A stretch of 64,000 bases of DNA from Phialocephala subalpina (lineage: Eukaryota; Ascomycota; Leotiomycetes; Helotiales; Mollisiaceae). The DNA lies in the NCBI GenBank assembly GCA_900073065.1, contig FJOG01000013.1, positions 337,227 through 401,226 on the forward strand. Direction: 5' to 3'. The notes below the pieces were generated by a model. The model searched no databases. It was given only the letters and a program-made list of their open reading frames with translations, and was not told the origin of the DNA. Below are positions 10,895 to 23,824 of this stretch, piece by piece. The stretch's first letter is position 1; each line of letters opens with the position of its first letter. Position numbers and translations under genes: made by a program.

Positions 10895-13800
10895 TCAACC
10901 CCATCCAAAAGTCTCCCCAACCTTCACCGTATTCCACCTAACCCCAACAAGCGTCACCAGCAACCCCACCACATCAACAACCAACAACACCAAAGCAGCC
11001 ATCATAAACTTCGGACAAAAAATCCTATACAGCATCAAATGTCTCCTCAAATGCCCCGCCCACATCGTAGTCGCCAATCCCACCACCGCATAATAAGCCA
11101 CATGCCACGCCAACGCCGTCATCACACCCCGCAGCAACCCTTTCTTCTGAGGTTTCTGTTTCCAGAGAACGATTAAGGGGACAGAGACAGCGGCCAGAAT
11201 TTGGGCACCAAAGGAGTTGAGAGCGGTGAGGAGGGGTGACCAAGGGTATTTTATTGAGTAGAGGGGGATGAATGCACTTTCCCATTGGATGGAGGAGAGG
11301 GTTGCTTGGTGGCCGGTTTTGAAGAAGTGGAAGGAGCCTAGGAGGGCGAGGACTACGGGTCCGATTGGTGAGGAGGTGAGAGAATTGAGATCTAGGATTT
11401 CCACGAGAGAGAGGATTTGCCAGGTCAGGAGGGAGATGGCGCCTGCGCCCATGGGTTTCTGAACCATGAGGATGCATAGTAGGATGTTGATGACGAGGAG
11501 GAAGTAACGAGTGCCGTGGGTGTTGGCATAGCCGAGAATGGTGACAGTTGAGCTTGGTTCGTCTGTATGAGAGCCTGCGTTTGGAACTGGTTCTGTCGTG
11601 ATGGAGACGCAGGGGTCGGCCCAGCCGAATGCTACAGATCCGGCTCCTATTGCCATGGCAAAGACTGTTTGTGCCATAGGGACCCGAAGATTCTTGAGTG
11701 TCTTCTCTCCAAGGTTGGTAAACCACTTTCCGTCATCAGCTGCATCCAACATCCAGAACACGGCACTCATGAGCAGACCTGCTTGGAATGCCCATCCAAT
11801 CCACAATGGAGCCAGACCTTCGTAGTTTCGACTACTGACGTAGTAGGATTTGATGATCGAAGGTAGAACAATGGCAACCACGAACGGTATAATGAGCTGC
11901 CAGGGAGCAGACGTAGACGAGTTTGCAGAAGCATAGTATGTCGACCTGCAATAAGGCATCTGCTCCTCTCTGCAAAGTTTCGAGAACGATGCTGCCCAGC
12001 CCAGAGCTACGAAGACCAACGAGTGATAGACCCCAAGAGTCATCTCAGACTTTTTCTCCAAGCGTAACGATGCAGCAGCTGTCACAACACCAAACGTACT
12101 AATGAAGAACAAAGTGATCGAGTCTTCCCAGATGGTATACGAATTCGAAGCAAAGCCAATCGACTGGCTGACGGTAAAGATGACAGCAAGCCATCCCCAA
12201 AATGTTTTCGGGAATGGATTGCCAAATGTCATCCTCCTTCTCATCTCTTGATACAAAACACCAAGTAGGCCAGAGACGGAGGTAAGAGCAAGACCGAACT
12301 CCAATAATGCTCCTCCACCAGTCGCTATCCAGACAGTTGGTCCAGCTGCAGCTCCTAATAGCGAGCCTATCAGAGCGCCTCTCACAATTGAACGAGAAGT
12401 AGTCTCCTCGACATTCGCTGGAGCATTTCCTTTAGCAAACTCGTCGATCTCCAACTGCATCTCCGCTCGGTCCAGCCCTGGATTATCGACCACAGCACCA
12501 TCATCACCCTGATTGCCATTAGCAAACAACATGAGTGACAGCAAACTTGCAGCAAGAATCCCGACACCCAAGCACATGCTAGGGACATCGAATCTAGCCC
12601 ATAGATCCCGACACACTGTCAGAGTTTCTACTTGATATGTCGTGAATGTAGAATAGACATCTTGCCAAATCTGCTGCTTGCCACCCTTTTCAAGCTTGGC
12701 TTCAGCAAGTTTCCATAAAGCTCTCGGCGACCCATCAATCGTACTCTCATCGATCCCTCTCGCCACAAAATACGCAGCCTGATACCTCTTAATTCCAGCT
12801 GCCGTAGTCCGCACCACATTCGCTAGATTCTCCCAAGCATTGCCCTTCCTTCCCGCAAACGCCTCCTCAATCGGCTTCCCAAGATTATTAAAGGGAATCG
12901 GCAACCCGAGTAACAAAGCCAGCGTAGGAACCAAATCAATCTGATCCACCGGCCTCTCCTTCGCATGCTTCGGCGGCGTCACGAAACTCGGATCCGTACG
13001 TCCAAAGACCCCTTTCTTCGAATACATCCACAACGCAGCCTGAACCTCGTCATCACTCTCTCCACCATGATCTCCCTTAGCATCCATCCCATGATCACCC
13101 ATAACCACCAACAACGTATCATCATCCAACTTCTCCACAACATTTCTAAGAACTCCATCCATCTGCTGTAGTTTCCCCGTCATAGCCGGATGATTCGGTC
13201 CATACCTATGTCCCGCATGATCAACCCCTAGATAATGTGCTATCATAACATCCCATTTCGTTTTCATATCTTTCTCCAATAATGGGAAGATATGTTCATT
13301 AACACCATTATCCACTGTGTGAAGATCCCAGACTGCGAAAGAGTCGTAGGCTCGACTTATGTTCGGTTCGAAATATTCTGGGAAGAGAGCTTGCCATGTA
13401 TCGTCACCCAGATGAACGATTTTCTTCCCTGCGTCTTTCATTTGCATCAATAGATTATCTTCCTCGATCGCCGTCCCTGCAAAGTTCGAACCTATGTCGA
13501 TAAATGTGGGTAATGTGCCAGTCGTCAACCCTTTGAGTCTCTGTAATGTGGACGTTGGCGGATCCGCAATGAATGGTAGCAGAAAGGCATTGTGTGGTTC
13601 CTTGACAGCAGTTTCGTAGAGAAATGGGAGAGCATTGTGGTATGCTTCTGCTGGGTCCCCATTCGCTTCATCTCCTTCGAATGGAATTGTAAAATCGTAT
13701 CGCAATGCATCGATGATGAGAACTATTGCCTTGTCGAAGGTCTTGGGATGCCAACAACCTGTTTCTGGGGTCCCAATGTCTTTGTAGCTCGCACTGAGAG

Positions 13801-14288
13801 TAATTGGAGGTTCGCCGCATGTGGACTTCTCCTCCAGTACCAATCTCGTGAGTAGGAAACCTCGAGTGAAGAAGTATAATCCTGCGATGTGTGTGAACCT
13901 ATTCTCCATTAGCCCAATCCCCAATCCTCACTTCCCATCCCCTTCCCCCACTCTCTCCCACCCAAAAACCCAAGAGAAGAACTCACAACAACCACCCAAA
14001 GAACCCCCACCCCCAAACCCACTCCCTCCCAAATCTTTCCGCCTTCCACTCATTCAACCTAACCACCGGACTCTTCAGCCTACCATTCCTATCCAATCCC
14101 CCTCCACTACCCTTTATTCCCTTCGCTTTTCTTTCATCTGCTGCTTCTTGGGCGGCTTTGGCGCGTGCGTATTGTGCTGCTATCGAATTCGTATTCCCAG
14201 GGACCGCCTTCGGAACTGAAGCTCGTAGTCGAGGAGCTTGTGAGGAAGCTTCGGGAGCTTTGGCTGACGTCGATTTGGTGTCCGCCAT
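10895..14288 (-). CDS. GPI13: GPI ethanolamine phosphate transferase 3 (Gpi13/PIG-O)
   Basis: Two exons (14288-13987 and 13898-10895) give 1101 aa. The enzyme adds phosphoethanolamine to the third mannose of the GPI precursor in the ER membrane, the bridge through which proteins are attached. The N-terminal cytosolic tail is basic and disordered; a transmembrane segment runs into FTHIAGLYFFTRGFLLTRLVLEEKS. A luminal alkaline-phosphatase/sulfatase-like domain follows: IVLIIDALRYDF, a Thr-containing nucleophile region, HYLGVDHAGHRYGP and GDHGMDAKGDHGG, which supply the metal ligands. Most of the C-terminal 550 residues are hydrophobic, with many membrane spans. The ATG at 14288 gives MADTKSTSAKAPE; an in-frame ORF continues upstream but is probably 5'UTR. 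It heads a minus-strand run of secretory and wall genes. Confidence 0.94.
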
Positions 14289-14991
14289 TGTGAAAGAATT
14301 TCGTTGGGGAGGTGCTACCGTATAGAAAAAGGCTGGAGAGCCATGTGTAGTATTATGGAAAAGAAGGGAAGAGAGGGAATGTGAGAATGTACGTGTGAAG
14401 GAGAGGTAGAAACAGAGGTTCAAAGGTTCCAAGGTTCAAAGTTGGAGCCGGACATTCGCGTGCGGGATTGGGTGGACGCGATGCGTCAGGGTCCTCGGGA
14501 CATTCGCGGGCTTCTGATTCGGTGGCTGGTTCCGTTATCAATTGGGGGGTTTGTGGAACGTATAGGCTTCAACTTTTGAGACATTATTGTACGAGGCGTG
14601 AAGCATTTCCTGACCTGTACTTGTAGTTCAAGGGCTTAGAATTACGTACGGAATGTTGGTAGGGTAGTCTCACGATTGACCTACCCTGTGGTCTTGTGGA
14701 AAGGGAGTTTGAACAGGCACAAGCTGGAGAGTTCATGCTGGGGCAAAGTGAACGCTTGCTGCTGCTTGCTATAACACAGATATATGCTACAAAAAGATAT
14801 CCCCAAGTATGGAAAGTTCCCACGCCCATCCTGTCCACGATTTGCCCTCATCGTATTCCAGCTCAGCTCAACGCAGCCCTTGCCTAAGCTTCCAAACTCC
14901 ATAGATGTCCACCTAACCTTCCCACCGAGCTTCAATCTTCTCAACCCACTCCCACTCCACTGCACCCCGAGCATCCCACAAATTGGCCCCC
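14289..14991. other. GPI13 promoter / VPS68 3' flank
   Basis: Intergenic sequence between two minus-strand genes. There is no coding signal beyond ORFs under 105 codons that overlap on both strands. Confidence 0.45.
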
Positions 14992-15631
14992 TCACAAAGC
15001 CAAGTTATAAGAATACTCATCCTCCATATTCTGGCTAATCCACAACACCACACTACTCAACATAACCAACCCATTCCCCACTACATTGCTTATCCCCATA
15101 TAAATAGTCGGCCACGGCGCCCCCGGCACCACATACTTCAACACCAACACCGTAACACCTCCCGCCATTCCCCCAGCCAGAGACGCAAACCCCAAAAACA
15201 GCACCACTCTAGCTTTCCAGGCAACTCCTGATCCAGAGTAGCTAAAAGAATCGGCGGCAAGACGAGTTTTTTCGATAGAGTTGATGATGAGCATTCCCAA
15301 CGAGGAGAAGATGAGGGGAAGCCAGTCGATGAATGCTATGTGGATGTCGGAGCCGTTGCGTGAGGAGTGGGACCAGACGGCGGCGTCGAGGAGGGTGAAG
15401 AATGCTAGTGAGAACTGTAGGAGGGTTGTTAGCAGATGTTCATAAATCCAAATGATAGTCGATTGTAAGATCAGATGAAGTTGGAGATGAAGTTGAGAGC
15501 GCAAGGCTCCAACTAAAGTGAGATAGAAAGTAACATACCAGCGCACCAGCACCATAAACCCCCGCGCTCCTCGCCGTAGCACTATTCATCCATTCCGGCT
15601 TTCTGAATTTCCAGAGACGTTCTTCTGCCAT
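14992..15631 (-). CDS. VPS68: Vps68/TMEM50 family (UPF0220) membrane protein
   Basis: Two exons (15631-15539 and 15414-14992) give 171 aa. The product starts MAEERLWKFRKPEWMNSATA, then ARSAGVYGAGAL, and continues FSLAFFTLLDAAVWSHS, IAFIDWLPLIFSSLGMLIIN, KARVVLFLGFASLAGGMAGG and PTIYMGISNVVGNGLVMLSS. This gives four predicted membrane spans, as in PF05255. The yeast member works in vacuolar/endosomal sorting with Vps55. The intron is 124 nt, GTATG...CTACAG, phase 0. The size fits the family. Confidence 0.9.
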
Positions 15632-16792
15632 GTTGCTAGCTTTCTTCTTCCTCGTTCCCAGCCTTCCCTTCCTATCACTGCCAACTTTTTGTCGCTATCG
15701 CTTCGGCTTCGAATCGTTCGATTCTTCCGTGATTCACTGGAGAGACGAGTTTCGTATTCGAGGTTCGCTTTGAATCAGAGATGGTGGACTTTTGTGAGAG
15801 AGACGTTGAGCTTCGTTGATCAAGTGGAGTGGGTAGCTGTCAGCTTGCGCGGCATGATGCGACTGCGGGCGGTTAGCGCTATGGATCACGTGGAGGTTTC
15901 AGCCTCATCAATTTGCGATGCGTCTCAACGTCTTTCTTAGATGCTTTGCGAATCATTCACTTGCTATCTGTCTGTCACGTTTTGTAGTTGAAGATGAAGT
16001 GGATTTGAAGACGTGTTCAATGAATGCATGTATTCAGCAGCCCCTCATCGAGCCGTGTATTATCACACTACACTATTACACAAACGCTACCATACCAGCC
16101 ATCCAGGCATGAAGCGTTACTGTTATGCTCCCATTCCATTTGCTTTGCTTCTCTTCTCTCCATTCATCAGAAGACAAACCACCAAGCAGAAAAATCTGAA
16201 TGTATCATCTTCAATTCCCTGGTCTCATCATATACATAAAGTTTACCCCATTCTTCTGCTCCCAGTTCTTATTCATCCCCAGGTTTCACTCTTTTCACTC
16301 TCCCCAACAATCGAAACGAAGAAAATGCAATTCCCACTCCAAACACAAAGCTTATCCGCCATTCTACCATAATTGTACAAGTACCACACACAAAAAATGC
16401 TTTCCCAGCCAGCGGAGAGAATTGAGATCCAGTCTCCGCCAGGCCCGCGGCTTTCGAAAGAAAACGACGAAGCTCAAGAGAAAAAGTGCTGCTGCTGGCT
16501 GAATCGAATCCCCGACTTTCGTTTATGCCGAACTGAATGAATTTCAATTACGCCTCATGAAAAAGCACTCGATCCTCTCCCATTTTATTGCATGGAGGAA
16601 CAAACAAGCGAAACTCGTTTCTGGTCGGATTTCAGATCAGAAACAACACAAAAAAGATCACCCCAATGCATGAATCACCATTCCATTATGACCTGTTTTC
16701 GAAAAGAGAGAAAACTTCCATGTGGATTTCGCGCCTGTGAACGCCTCGTTTCGTGTCGATCTGCTGTAATTATAAAGGAAGTGCGTGGGATC
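15632..16792. other. Intergenic, no supported gene
   Basis: 1.16 kb between the VPS68 start and the SMI1 stop. Only short ORFs without family features occur. It contains the VPS68 promoter and probably the SMI1 3'UTR. Confidence 0.5.
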
Positions 16793-18582
16793 TTAGATCT
16801 CGATCGTCTTCATCGTGGTATCGTCCTCAACCGTAGCGTTCTTGCCGTTTCCGTTAACCAGAGGGACGTTGACTTCTCCATTCTTCGAGTTCTCCTTGTC
16901 GCCGTCCAGGGATACTCGCTCAAGTAACGATTCAAGAGCCTTCTTGCCCTTTGAATCCCGTTGGTCCTCGCTGGGTCTTGGTGTCTCAACTTCGACAAGC
17001 TTTTCTGGCTTGATGCCATTTGTGTGAACCTTAATAGGAGACGAGCCAGCTTCTTCTGCAACTCTTGACAGCGGGCTTGATTTGCCGTAATTGGGTCGGT
17101 TGGGGCTTGCAACAGGTGAGGCTCCGCTAAATCGTTGCATTGAGCGTCCTCGGGGTTCTCCTCCAACCTCAGCTGTTGGACTAGCGTATGGCGATCCAGT
17201 TGGTGATCCACTCGGCTGGCCGTTTTGAGGCGCCACCGACCTGCGTCGGACGTTTCGGCGACCATACTTCTGATCCACTCTCCACCTCAGGATCTCCAAA
17301 TATCCTGGCTCAACCTTCCCAGACTTGAATTCTCGCAACTTGAGCTCGTTGGTATCCTCATCAACAAACCACTTGCCGCTGTTCAGGTCATCCGCAACCT
17401 TGGCAAGGAAGTCAGACCATGATCTGGCGATCACATATTTGCAATCGTAGTCACGGCCAAACAGAATAACCTGACCCCATTTTCCAGCTGGACCAGGTGC
17501 CAAATCAACAGCCAAGTTGTTTCCTCCCCAATCTCGAACCAGTGGAATCCAGGCAGGGTGTGCGTAGACCTTTTGAATGGCGTTTGGAGGTTGTGAATCT
17601 TGCTTAGAAAGCAAATCTTGTCTCCAGAAGGATTTTGTCCGGCTTGTTGAGGGGCCTTTGAAGAGGAGGATGAGCTTCCACCAAGGGCCTTTGCAGGTGC
17701 AGCTGGCTTGAAGTTGACTGATTCCGTCAAATACTCCGCATTAACCTTCTTCCAGTTCTCCCACTCCTGAACCATCTCCTCGCAATCCAGCAACATAGAG
17801 CCAAAGATAATGCCAGTAGGTGTGCCGCCTCGCTCCTGCCCATCGTGAACTTGCAGAGACTCGCGAACTTCCATAGGTAGAGAGCAATCCAGCATATGTT
17901 CCAACTCGTTCAAATCGTTGGTTGTGCATCCCTCACCCAATTGATCGAACAGCTCAGGGTAATTTTCCTCCGCCCACCGATCAATTCGTTTCCATGAATG
18001 TCCCACAGGAGGTGGTGGCGGCAGACCTTCTTGAAAAGCCTGTAATTGAATCTCACCAGGAGTAACATTCTCAAAGTTCTCATTTGTATTTGTTCTTCGT
18101 AGAGCATCTGTGGATCTCATACCAGGCGAGTACGGCGAGGGAGATATCGGAGAAGGACTGTGAGGATGTGGTGAATTAGGATAAGCGCCCCCGTTCAAGG
18201 CCGTCATAGAGTGCCTATCCGCATCTTCGAAATAAGGAGAATTGATATCTGCGCGGGATTCTGAAGCCGTCGTTGCGATGGATGTTAAGGGCGCATGTCG
18301 GCTTTGTGAGAGGGGAACGTGTTGTCCGGTTCGGTAGGGAGAGTCGAAGGAGGAGTCTGTTTACATGGTCAGATCGAAGGTTGTTTAGCAGAGGGCATAA
18401 CAAACGCACGTCGGTCGTAGCTGGTCATTGTATGCCAAAACGATCGAAGGGCTGAACCGAACCTGCGTGTCACAATCAGTGTTAGTGAGGTTGCATGGTT
18501 GCAGAGGAGTTGTCGGCGCGGCAGAGAAGTAACATTGGTGCGCAGAGCAGAGAAAGGGGATGGGGAGAACTTACGACGCCAT
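16793..18582 (-). CDS. KNR4: Smi1/Knr4 cell-wall glucan synthesis regulator, frameshifted
   Basis: Three exons: 18582-18575 (only 8 nt: ATG GCG TC), 18462-18410 and 18356-16793. The N-terminus becomes MASFGSALRSFWHTMTSYD then SFDSPYRTGQHVPLS, typical of fungal Smi1/Knr4. The SUKH core follows: WKRIDRWAEENYPELFDQL, DLNELEHMLDCSLPMEVR, GIIFGSMLLDCEEMV. After a Ser-rich linker the second half continues in another frame: RQDLLSKQDSQPPNAIQK, HPAWIPLVRDWGGNNLAVDL, GRDYDCKYV, then a disordered tail. The protein scaffolds cell-wall-integrity and calcineurin signalling to glucan and chitin synthesis. The two frames meet at about 17624-17629, where one base seems missing before the TGG of the expected WRQDLL motif, with no plausible intron. 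It is either a sequencing error or a null allele. Confidence 0.88.
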
Positions 18583-20323
18583 GTCTGGCGATTGCTCTGT
18601 GATCGCAGACACTTTGACGGTGTGTGCTTGTTGATATGCCGGGTTGGCAGTGGTGAGAATGGAATCGAAGAGATGGAGAACGTGTCGTCGTGGGCTCCAG
18701 AGTCTGCAAACGAATGTGGACGTTCTCGTTGAAAATGGAGTTGCAGTTGCAGTTGCAGTCGCGTTGGTTGGTTGCCAAGGAGGTGTCGAGTGGTTGTTCT
18801 ATCTAGCGATGGCTTAAATTGGCTCTCTGGTTGGCGAGATACGTTCGCAGGCCTAGCACGCCAAACTGCGGACCCAGGAATATGCCGAAGCAACAACGAT
18901 GCAGTGCACTTCCGCCTCTAGTTTTTCTTCTTTTTGCGGCGATTGCAGGCGATTGTACCTGAGATGGGGATGGGAGGATAGGGGCAGGGGGGAACGACTG
19001 TTGTGGATGTGGAGGGCGCTGCTATTTTCGAGTCTGCAGTGGAGGAATGGTTCGCGCACACACAAATGAAGGAAAAATAGTGAGATGTGGTGAGAGTTGC
19101 TGAGAGTTGCTGAGAGTTGCTGAGAGTTGCAGGTGCATCAATCTGGCTAATATCTTAATTCCATTGACGTCGTCGGTCAAGGTGCTCAATCTCGGTTTGA
19201 GCGCTGCTTTGGGCAGTGCGCATCTTTCCTTGCCCCCAAAATTGAACGTTGAGAAAAACCAAGGATGCGCCTTCAGGGTACGTCACCGCTGTCGAAATAG
19301 CTTCTTTTCTCTCTGCATCCCCTGAGTCGGAATCGGAATCGGAATCACCTGCCAATGATCACGATATTCTTATCAATCAGAGACCCTTCAGCTGCGGTGG
19401 GCCTATTATCCCAACACTCACATGTCTTCGTCCTCAATCCAGGCGCAGCCAACCACTCCCACCGCGACAACATTCAGCTACAGATAGGCAATTTTCACTT
19501 CTACATGATTCACGGACGCAAGACAGAAAGGAGGTGAGTGTTTCAAGTACAACAGGATCGCCTCGGCCCTGCAAGCTCTGCAGGTTCCCGCCTCCGTGCG
19601 CCTTGAGCTTCAACAGCGTGGCTGAACGTGAACGGCGGTTCAAATGCTGTGGTTGGCGGCTTGCTTTCAACTGCAGCCAAACAATTGCTTGGCTTGGCGT
19701 CACTGTGCAGCGCGGAATGGTTTGTATGGTCAAAGGTCGAAGAGCCCCCTGAGCTGATTGTTCGCTTGGACCCGTGCTATACTTCGAGAAGGTCTCCTTA
19801 TGATAATCCGTCGCCGAGTAATAATACTCGGTCATAGGGAGTAGAGGAAGTGAAAGCATGAATGAGGAATTCCTGTCTGAGATTGAGATATTTCGCCTCT
19901 CGTTACAACCACGTGTACTTGGGTAGATACGATGTCGTCGGATATATTTAGATTTAGAGACTTCACTCCGGTTCTGCCGATCTAAACTCCCCAGCCACAG
20001 CACTTTCGTGTTGTCAACCCCGCATTTGGACAACTATGAAGGTATTCGCCACCAGATAGCTGATCTCTCCTTTCTCTTTGGCCAACTCTTTCATATCGAG
20101 ATCTTCAAATATGCACGTTGGTCACCAGACGGACATTTCGGATTCGAAATCAAAGACGATGATGATCATCGCCAGGGTATTCCTCCAGATTCATTGGTTT
20201 GAGGAAAGGAGAAACCTCTCCGAACTCTATATATACAACAAAAGACCCTATGAGTATTCATCACATCCCAGACTCCAAGCCAAATGCAGCGAGATAGTAA
20301 ATGCTAACCCTCGACCTTTTCCC
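18583..20323. other. 1.7-kb SMI1 promoter / SEC8 3' region
   Basis: No coding unit is supported. It holds a 4 x 10-bp tandem repeat at 19091-19130 and a (ggaatc)3 run near 19327. ORFs here are all short and overlap on opposite strands. Confidence 0.5.
19091..19130. repeat. Tandem repeat, 4 x 10 bp
   Basis: Four perfect copies of tgagagttgc, followed at once by aggtgc. It lies in the long upstream region of SMI1, about 500 bp before its start. Confidence 0.95.
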
Positions 20324-23300
20324 TTAACTCTGCCACATATACTCGCTTAACTGTAGAAGATGTTCGCCCATGCCTCGTTTTGCCACTGTGCTGATTCCTC
20401 TCTCTGGATCAGAGAGCTGCTCGCTGTAGCACAGTTCTACTAATGTCTTTAGCTCCTCGTATGAAAAGGTCTCCTTTCCCCCATTGCCACTCTCTTTCCC
20501 GTCCTTTGCCTGCCTGACTACGGCATCAGGTCCTTCGGTGAAGAGGTCGAAGAACTTCGCTGCACGATCGAGACTGACGTCTGCTTCGATGTTCTTTAAG
20601 TTTTGTTGTAGGACGAGGATATTGAGTTGCATTCTTCCACAGCCGTTTGCGTTCATGGCTTTGACCATGCCGGCATTAGTGACCAAGAAAGTATCTACCA
20701 ACAGACCCAAGCCTGTTCGAATGAACGAGATCTCTTTCTCGCGGAGGAAGCGAACAATGGTCTCATCGTAAGAAACAAGCTCGGCATTGAGACTCAATAT
20801 CTTAGCATCGGGATCGTTGACGACCTGTTCCAGAAGGTAGGGAGTAGTATCTGGAGAGAGCGCGGTGGCCAGAGACTGGATGATCTGGCAACGAGCTTCC
20901 ATGTGTAACGCCAAGAGAACGGTACCAGCAAGCTCTTGGTACGATGATACAATCGAGTCAAAAGCACTATGAAAATCAGCTGGCTGTACTATATTAGAAA
21001 AAAAAGAAAACTTACCCAACAGTCTCCTGAGTCATCGGTAGGTAAACAGGGATCTGCTCGTCTTGGTTTCTCGAAGCATCGTTGAGCAGCGTCCACCGCC
21101 TATTCTTGGGCAGAGAAGTACGAGAAGAATTAGCATCATTGCGGGTGATGTGTCGAAGGTCGATGATCTTGATAGCTATCCATCTCATACTCGTGTAGAG
21201 AACACAGAGGTTAGAGATTGTCTCACGATCCGAGATGATGTCGTCCTGTTGCAATGGACTTTCATTGGTCTGCAATATGAGCAGACCTGTCTCTTTTTCT
21301 AGCAATTCTAGATCTGGCGTTTCGGAAGTCCAGAGTTTCTGCATTGTTTCGTGAATGTCACCTGGACCGGAGGCTAGCACTGCGGAAAGCTTCAGAGTAA
21401 CACCCTCTGAGTCTCGAACTCGAGAGACCAACGACTTGAACCAGTCGCAGCAGCGATCGTAGTATCTCATCATCTGATTAATGATGAGCATGCTAAGAGC
21501 CTGATCGTGCGGGATTGTATCCAACATCCTACAAAATGCTGTGATCAAGGTATAGAACGCCGCTGTTCCCTTGAATATAGGTCGCCGAGCAACCTTTGTC
21601 CATTGAGAGTCTTGTTGGAAGGCGTCCGTCTCTTCAAACACGGTGTCGCATAGCTTCCCTAACGTCTCCTCAAGTTGCGGCAGGAATACGTTGACAAGGA
21701 AGTTGTCCAGGAACGATGTGAGGGTGCTCGTGACAAGATCCGATCCTGGTGGCACGATGTTCTTCAATCTTTGCAAGAACCCCAAAGTGGGGGGTAGCAA
21801 AAGGCTCATATTGAAAACACTTGGCTCCACCAACGACTTATGAGCTCCAATGCCTCCTGATTTGTTATCATAGACAGCGCTAATACCTCGCCGTGACCCG
21901 TTACGCTCAATTGTGCTCTCAACTCTCTGCGGAGCCTTCTTGCCGTCGGCTCCTGACTTTCGACCTGACATAAGACCCGGAACGGCGGCTCGGATGATAC
22001 CCTCCAAATCTTGATACTCGGTGGTCATTTGAACAGACTTCGAATCTGCATCTGAGAACTGGAAAAGATGTTCGCGCTTCAGATCTTGCTTTGTGGCTCC
22101 AGGCTTAGGAGAAGAATTGAATTCGTAGACATCTGCATCAGTTGTCACATAATTATGCAACAGAGACCGGATTTCATTTTGGTACAAATTCCAGAGTTCT
22201 TTGAAACTTCCCAAGAGCATTGATGAATTCCTCGCCCCTTCTCGTCGCACGATAGATTTCACAACATCGTGGAAGACGCGATGGCTCTCAGCAATAGCTT
22301 CGAATTTGGCATACAGAGTCCAGAGCAGGTCATAGATGACATCTGATCGGATACTGTTTTCACGGCTGCCGAATGCTTGGTTGCCTTGAGCATTTGTGAT
22401 GCCACCACGTAACGAGCTTGGATGCTTTTGATCGACCTCACTGTTCGTCTCGGTAACGATACCAAACAGCTCGACTGGAAGTCTCTGTTTGATGGTGTCG
22501 ACAGCTGAATCAAGACGGCCCAGCTTGTTCAACGCTTCCACAAGTAGTTCCACATAGTAGAACGTATCTGCTTCCGGGTTCCTCGAAGGATCTTCAACCA
22601 TGGGCTCTGTCAAATCCATAGTATCCAACACTTCGTAGAACGGGCGGAAAGCGATGGCCTTGTCGAGTTTGTCCTTGCCTAACCCCCCTTGACTTTTGGC
22701 AAGCGTTTGCCATCTTTCTTGACAGTATGGAGACTTGAGGTACAAGTGATCATGCAGTTCCTCGATCAGGATATCTGTCAGAGCAGTCTCCTGATTTGTG
22801 AGGTAGCTTCTCAGATCACTCAGTGCTCCAATCTCATCCATCGCTGGCACCCTAATCCGTCTCAAAGCCGTTTGCAATATGTCGACAGCCGTCAGGAATC
22901 TCTTCTCTGATATTCTTGCCTCCAGTTGATCTGGTACCAGCCGCAGATCCTCAATCTCGGAAAGCGTGTGTATTAACTCATCGTAGCTTTGTGAAGCAGT
23001 CGCCAACTTCTTCAATTCTGGGTCCGTAGTAGCCAAACCCATTTTCGATGTGCTCAAGGACTCCTTCAATGAGCGTACTCGTTTTTGGGAAGCTTGTATA
23101 CTCGATTGGATTTTATGGAAAGTACCAATCGAACTATTGAATCCTTGATGGTGCTCGTGGACAATAGCTTTCAGAGAGTCCTGCAGATATCTATGCGTCC
23201 TCTCGAACTCCCGATATTCGTGAGCTCGCCCAACAGAGCTCGTATCCAGAAGCTGAAGCGCAACATGGACAGGCAAGCACTCATTCTCGCACATCGCCGG

Positions 23301-23594
23301 CCATTCTGTTTTTATGTGTTCCAAGACTTCGCCTATCTGCTTCTCTGCATTGCTCTCTGGCGCGAGTCTAGGTGGTGGTCGAGAAAAGCCTGATCGTGTC
23401 GCCGGAGGAGAAGGAGTTGTTATAGGAGGAGTGCCATATCTGTCGACATAGTTCGAACCGTATGGATCATAATCATCTGCCTCTGCAATGGCTCCACCAT
23501 ATCCATTTCCATTTCCATTCCCATTGCCATTCCCATTGGCATACGGGTCTTCGCTGAAGCCCCCATAGCCTCGATTCCTGGCCATCTTGCTCAT
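20324..23594 (-). CDS. SEC8: Exocyst complex subunit Sec8
   Basis: Two exons (23594-21016 and 20966-20324) give about 1073 aa. Sec8 is a core subunit of the octameric exocyst, which tethers secretory vesicles to the plasma membrane at growth sites. The start region MSKMARNRGYGGFSEDPYA is followed by a Gly-Asn repeat (hexanucleotide repeat at about 23507-23545). The Sec8_N region is QIGEVLEHIKTEWPAM, LLDTSSVGRAHEYREF and LQDSLKAIVHEHHQGFNSSI, then heptad-like IQASQKRVRSLKESL. The C-terminal helical bundle ends LLQLSEYMWQS. The intron is 49 nt with phase 2. The reading frame stays open upstream to 23783, so an earlier start is possible, but it would overlap the divergent neighbour. Confidence 0.92.
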
Positions 23595-23824
23595 GTCTGA
23601 TCGCGTCGCATTCTTCAAATTATCGGTGCCATCCACAAGAAGGTCCCTCGTGTCGATGTGTTGCTTCTGGCGATTATGATACAGGCTGAGACGTGGTTCA
23701 CGATGTTCGAGCCTGGACGACTGCATTAGCGCCGGATCCAGCCGAAAGCTCCCAGGAGAAAATAAAAAGCTTCCTCCAGGCAACTTTCTTCCTCACAAAA
23801 CCACAACAGCAAAATCTGTTCACG

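Noticed and set aside
10811..11176. Plus-strand ORFs over GPI13 exon 2
   Set aside because: Antisense shadows of a strongly recognised gene.
16440..16540. Possible second tRNA (a gaatcgaatcccc stretch)
   Set aside because: It resembles a reversed T arm, but no acceptor or D arm can be folded around it.
19321..19350. (ggaatc)n run
   Set aside because: Only about three units; simple sequence with no further structure.
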